DNA of 64,000 nucleotides from Garcia nutans (lineage: Eukaryota > Streptophyta > Magnoliopsida > Malpighiales > Euphorbiaceae), in the NCBI GenBank assembly GCA_947685225.1, contig CANTUV010000022.1, forward strand, positions 9,900,501 through 9,964,500, in the 5' to 3' direction. Position 1 is the first letter of the stretch; each line of letters begins with the position of its first letter. The notes under the pieces were generated by a model. It searched no databases. It worked only from the letters and a program-made list of their open reading frames with translations, and was not told the DNA's origin. Shown here piece by piece: positions 59,219-64,000 of this stretch. A program made the position numbers and the translations under genes.

Positions 59219-60308
59219 TTATAGATATTAAACATTATTTTATTTTATTATTTTATTTTATCACATAATCTGGCTAAGTTGGACACATGATAATATTAAA
59301 AATAAGACCAATTATAAAAGCCTAAAGTTAAATCCTAATCGGTTTACGATTAATCCGAACAGACAGAATCTAAAATTAATTAGGGTCAATAAAACATATA
59401 TAAAATTCGATTGATGTTGGTTTGATAATTTTAATATTTGGTCAAGTTCATTCGAAAAAACCCCATAGCCCAATTGAACCCTAGTCGTGTTTTGCCTAAT
59501 TAATTGAATTACATTTTTCTCTGCAACCGACGTGAGATTGCCCGTATATTTGTATTTTTATAGGATAGTTCAACAGTCTATTCTATTCCTAATATTAAAT
59601 TAATAATTTAATATATTCCAATATCTATATATAATTTTTTTTAATAAGTCTAATAAAATATCACCAAAAAATTTCAAATATTTATATTTTTAATAAGTCT
59701 AATAAAATATCACCAAAAAATTTCAAATATTTATATTTATAGTAATTTTTTTATATCTATTTTTATTATATATATACACATATATATAGTCATTCAATAA
59801 CAAAAATTACAATTATCTTTCTTTAGTTATTTTACCTATTTAACTCTTATCGCTCTACTAAACTAAATAGAGCTATAAATATATGAATATCAATTTTTAT
59901 AGTAATATAAATTATTCAATTAAAAATACAATATGAAATAATTTAAATGAAAAATATATAAACAAATAATAATAGATATAAACAAGCTATTGGATGTCAA
60001 TCACTTCCTTTTTAAGTTCATTTATAAAAATATATAATTTTTTATTTTAAATAATCATGAAAAAATATGCATAAATATTTTCAAATGAAGCAATGTACAA
60101 TCAATAACAAGTTTGGTTTTTCTTGCTAAGTAAGTCCTCCCCTTTGATTCTTCGTAGAAATTGAATTTGCTATTATTTTCTTTTCATACACATATGTAAT
60201 AATTTTTCATTAGAAATAGAACAGAAAGTAAAAAGGGGGAAGCTTATCAACGTGTATTAGATAGTTATTAAAAATAGTGCAAACTGCAATAAGCTGTTGG
60301 CAAAGTTT
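59219..60308. other. Intergenic, AT-rich, no gene seen
   Basis: A 52-bp tandem duplication lies at about 59639-59743 ('aataagtctaataaaatatc' in each copy). 59260-59470 has scattered 'cggttt' and 'ccgaac' words that may belong to the preceding repeat or to an old MITE. Confidence 0.5.
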
Positions 60309-60316
60309 CATGTGAT

Positions 60317-60864
60317 CAGTGGCAGAATCATACTCAAACGAAAGGGGGTAAAATTTTCAAACAAAAAATAAAACCTACTAATTTATATTAAATTTTATTT
60401 TATATTAAAAAATAATGCAAATATTTAACATTAACATTAATATTTTATTTTATTTTTCATATTAAATAATTAAATATTAAAATTTTTATTATTTTTATTT
60501 TAATATTTAAATTTTACTTTAAAAAATTACATAATATATTATTTTTAAATAATATTTATATATTTTTTGAGATATTTTAAAGAAAGTATTTAAAGTAATT
60601 ATTTTTTAATAAATTTATATGATAGAATATTTTTTTATAAAATAATTAATATCATCACAAAACTCTAAATCCAATTCATAATCAAATTACAAAATAATTA
60701 GGTTAATCACAAAATCACAAGTTCTCAATTCATATCATAATTAAATTTTAAAATAATTAACTTAATTATCAAAACTTAAATTATAATCCATAATAAAATT
60801 TTAAAATAATTAATCTAAACCAGAGGGCAATAGACCCCTAATTCATCTCTTGGTTTTGCCCCTG
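60317..60864. mobile_element. hAT-like MITE, family C, copy 2
   Basis: 548 bp from 'cagtggcagaatcat' to a right end whose reverse complement is 'caggggcaaaaccaaga'. Flanks CATGTGAT and CATGTAAT match at 7 of 8. Same end type as 49035-49825. Confidence 0.8.
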
Positions 60865-60872
60865 CATGTAAT

Positions 60873-62456
60873 TAACAATAATTTATGTCTATAAAATTTC
60901 TATTTCTAGTCTCTAAATTTGGAAAAATTTTAATATGAACATATTTTATGTCTTTATTCATAGACTAAGTCAATTATAAATTTTAATTTAAAAATATAAA
61001 TTAATTAAAATTATTTTTAAAGTATTATAATTTAAATCATAATTTATATTTGTGCTTCTATGAACAAAAATAAGCTAATTAGTACCACGATTGACTGAAA
61101 ATAGGTATATCTAAATATTATTTTTTATATTTGGACACAATCCCCTATACATATATATATACACGAGGCGTTATTTTTTGACCAACAATTATTATTCATA
61201 GAGCAAAAAATGTTTTAAAAATGACCCTCCAAATGGAAGTCAATCGATCAAATTTTTTAAGAAACACAAAATCTCCAAGATTTTTATCTTTATATATGCA
61301 GATAGACAAATGGATAGATGCAATCTTCTCTAATTTCCATAAATATTTCATTCCATTATAATTTGTATAAATAGAGAAAATATTTGAACTCTTTCTTATT
61401 TTATTTTATTTTCTAAATAAGATTCAATCTATTAATTTTTTTTTAAAGAAATACGTAAATCTATGATTTCTTTAAATTTTGGAAAAATTAATGTTGGTTT
61501 GAGTAAGATTCATTGATCCAAAATATCTAAACAATAATTAAATATTATATTTGGATAAATATTTATAGAGTATGAATGACGTTAGAAATCTTATTTATAA
61601 TAAGATAAAGGTCTAATTTAGCCTCTAAACTATACAGATAAGTTTAAATTATCCCTTAAATGTTATTTTTTTTACTAAATTGATCTTTTTTTCTTTCAAA
61701 TTGAACTTTTTAAAAAACATTAATATAATATATTTTTAAAAATTTATTTATTAATTAATATATTTAATATAAATAATTTATAATATTAATAAATATTTTT
61801 TATAATTTTATAATTTATAATAATTTAATAATTCATAATTTAAAAAATAAATAAAAATATTAAATAATTAATAATAATTTATATTATATAAGATTTTTAT
61901 AATATTTTTAAGTACAATATTAATTATAATATTACAAAATTAATATTAAAACTACTAATAAATAATTTATATTAAAAAATATTATAACTGATAATATTAA
62001 AAATAATTTTTTGATATTATAATTTATAATTAATAGATTTTGATAATTTTAATATTTAATATATTTCATATTTTTAATAATTATTTAATATTTAATATTA
62101 TAAATTATTTATTAATTAATATTTTCAATATCAATAATTTATAATATTCATAAATATTTTTTATTATTTTATAATTCATAATATGTTAATAATATATAAT
62201 TTAAAAATAATTAAAAATTTAATAATTTATATGCATAATTTACAAATCATAATTTTTAGCTTTATTTCTTTAAAAGAATTAAAAGATTTAGAAATTATAA
62301 TTTTTTTTTTAAAAAAATACTTCAACTAGCAAGGAAAAGAATGAAGAATGAATAACATATTTCTTAATTTAGAGAAAATTAATATAATTTTAGCTAAAAT
62401 AATGTAATTTTGGCTCATACTATCTACGAAGGCATAACATTAATATAGATAACTAT
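60873..62456. other. Intergenic, extremely AT-rich, no gene seen
   Basis: 61700-62280 is almost pure A/T with overlapping 'aataatttat' words. 61610-61700 has text common at the edge of old plant repeats. Nothing can be assigned. Confidence 0.5.
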
Positions 62457-63900
62457 TACAGATAACAATTGGGCCCAGCGACCCATAGACAGCCCAACCC
62501 AGCACAACTTGTGCTATGCTTGACACGGTCCAAGTGTCAAGCACGACCCAATAAAAAAGCCTATAATATGCAACTTGGGTCAGGCTAGGCTTAAGGTACA
62601 TTGCCTATCGAGACCCAGCACGACCCATCAATTAGCCTGGCCCTGCGTGGACCGATAGGTCTATCAGTCCATTTTTTTATATATCATAATGATTTGATAT
62701 ATTATGTTTAATTAGGGCTGTAATCGAGCCGAGCCGAGCCGAGCTTTGCAAAGCTCAAGCTCTGTTCATTAGAAAATAGTCGAGTTCGAACTCGAACTCG
62801 AATCGAGCCCGAGCCGAGCCCGAGCTTGTATCGAGCCAGCTCATATATTATGTATCCCGAGCTTAAACTCGAGCTTGATTTAAATAAATTTAACGAGCTC
62901 AATAAACTTATTTTAATTTTTATTTTTCATTCATTTTTTCTAAATTTTCATAAAAGATATACTAAAATTTATATTTTTATGAAAGATGAATAATATAATT
63001 ATATATTAACAAAAATAAAATATTATATTACTATAATTTTATATTTTACTATAAATTACTAAACCATTTTATATTGTCTATTATTTAATTTATTTATCAC
63101 ATATACCATATATTAATAAATTATATAAATTATGTTAGTTAAAAAATTAATATATTCACATACATAGTTTAATATATATAAATTAAATTATATATATTTT
63201 TAATCAAATACACTGAATGAGCTAGCTCACGAGCTTAACTCACGAGCTTTTTAAATGAGCTAGCTCGCGAGCTAACGAGCCGAGTATTTCATAGCTTAAG
63301 CTTGGCTCATTTAACAAATGAGCAGTTCGAGCTCGAGCCTGAACGAGCTTTTACCGAGCCGAGACCCGAGCCGAGCTCGAGTAGCTTGGCTCATTTACAG
63401 CCCTATGTTTAATATAATATATGTACTTGTGGAAAAAAAAATCAGTTCTTGCAAAATATAAATATTTTTCTTGAAAAAAATTAGATTTATAATTATAAAT
63501 AATTTTTAATTGTCTTTTTAAGTTACCTAGTTTAATTAAAATTTAATAATTAAGCCAATTGAGAATTCACCAAATATCAGAAGAAGTTAATATAATTTAT
63601 TTTTAAATTTATAATATTTTGATAAATAAATAAATAATATTTTTTCTATACTAAACATGTAAACTGTGTCTTATTTTTATTTTTTTTATCAATTTTTATA
63701 CATAAATGTATTTTTTATCATGTTATAAATATAATTTAATTTAAAAAAATAGTTAAAATTTTGTATTAAAAGAATCAAGCTAATTCAATATTTAGTAAGG
63801 TACGACACATCCTAGTACAACACGATTATATATGGGTCAATGAGTCATGCTGGATCATTACTTTTTAAATTTCGACATGGCCCAGTACGACACGATTAAT
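62457..63900. mobile_element. Possible GC-word-rich MITE, host of a nested MITE
   Basis: 62470-62660 and 63800-63890 carry 'gggcccagc', 'agcacgaccca' and 'cccagtacgacacgat' words, typical of a non-autonomous DNA element built from GGGC/GACCC repeats. Between them sits 62713-63405. The outer ends are not defined, and the right one may lie beyond the window. Confidence 0.4.
62713..63405. mobile_element. hAT-like MITE, family B, copy 2
   Basis: 693 bp with a perfect 8-bp duplication TGTTTAAT (62705-62712 and 63406-63413). Terminal inverted repeats are TAGGGCTGTAA, followed on both sides by 'gagcc/gagct' word arrays. It looks younger than its relative at 40773-41444. Confidence 0.9.
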
Positions 63901-64000
63901 TATTTATTGATATTTTTAGTATCAATTTTGAAATATTTTAATTCATATTATATTTAAAAAATATTATAAAAATTATATATTATAAATTATTTAATATTTT
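63414..64000. other. Intergenic, AT-rich, to window end
   Basis: No gene seen. It includes the right-hand GACCC-type words of the possible outer MITE. Confidence 0.45.

Noticed and set aside
1..64000. CRISPR array, bacterial operon, phage or resistance island
   Set aside because: Repeats are satellites, LTRs or MITEs; genes have introns and plant families; no spacer-repeat pattern or prokaryotic gene order is present.
1..64000. Functional tRNA or rRNA gene
   Set aside because: The only tRNA-like A/B boxes are in SINEs; no cloverleaf or rRNA core sequence was seen.

Overview
This is nuclear DNA from a flowering plant, most likely a eudicot. It is strongly AT-rich, host genes are sparse and intron-bearing, and the spaces between them are filled with LTR retrotransposons, hAT-like MITEs, SINEs, a CACTA terminus and a plastid-derived insert. 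The species cannot be named from the sequence alone. No tRNA, rRNA, CRISPR or prokaryotic-type operon was seen.

Host genes. (1) 22966-30413, minus strand: a complete 11-exon CDPK-related kinase (CRK) gene of 595 codons, with an N-terminal acylation signal, an intact kinase core and degenerate EF-hands. (2) 45302-46707, minus: an SCNM1-type (sodium channel modifier 1) zinc-finger splicing-factor gene with a 1-bp frameshift and no recognisable N-terminal exon. (3) 51760-58356, minus: a phytocyanin (plastocyanin-like) gene cut in two in its second exon by a 6.0-kb Ty1/copia element (51831-57835, TSD TGCAC). (4) 20088-21029, plus: a possible two-exon remnant of a small secreted-peptide gene, not assigned to any family.

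Mobile DNA, left to right. 1-1254: gypsy LTR remnant. 1540-7102: four copies of a roughly 200-bp AT-rich tandem repeat, the fourth split by a minus-strand copia element (2126-6910, TSD AATAT). 7308-15339: Ogre/Tat-like Ty3/gypsy element with almost identical 1.5-kb LTRs (TSD ATTAT), a tRNA-Arg-type primer site, a long gag, deleted protease and RT/RNase H, an integrase and an antisense plant-mobile-domain-like ORF. 15340-16923: 3' part of a CACTA element. 17072-17619: hAT-like MITE. 27169-27343 and 27449-28041: a SINE and a MITE in one CRK intron. 31247-31391: Au-like SINE. About 32970-33130: plastid rpoC1 fragment. 33495-38540: plus-strand copia remnant interrupted by a truncated Athila-like element. 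38588-38668: SINE fragment. 38967-39403, 40773-41444, 49035-49825, 60317-60864 and 62713-63405: MITEs with 8-bp TSDs. 42393-42902: solo LTR of the first copia family. 58718-59218: three-copy tandem repeat.

The host genes do not form a pathway. The window records repeated nested insertion: elements in tandem repeats, in introns, in each other, and in one case in a coding exon. Two elements combine about 98-99% identical LTRs with broken or deleted coding regions, which suggests mobilisation by proteins supplied in trans, or LTR gene conversion. All identity figures are counted by eye.
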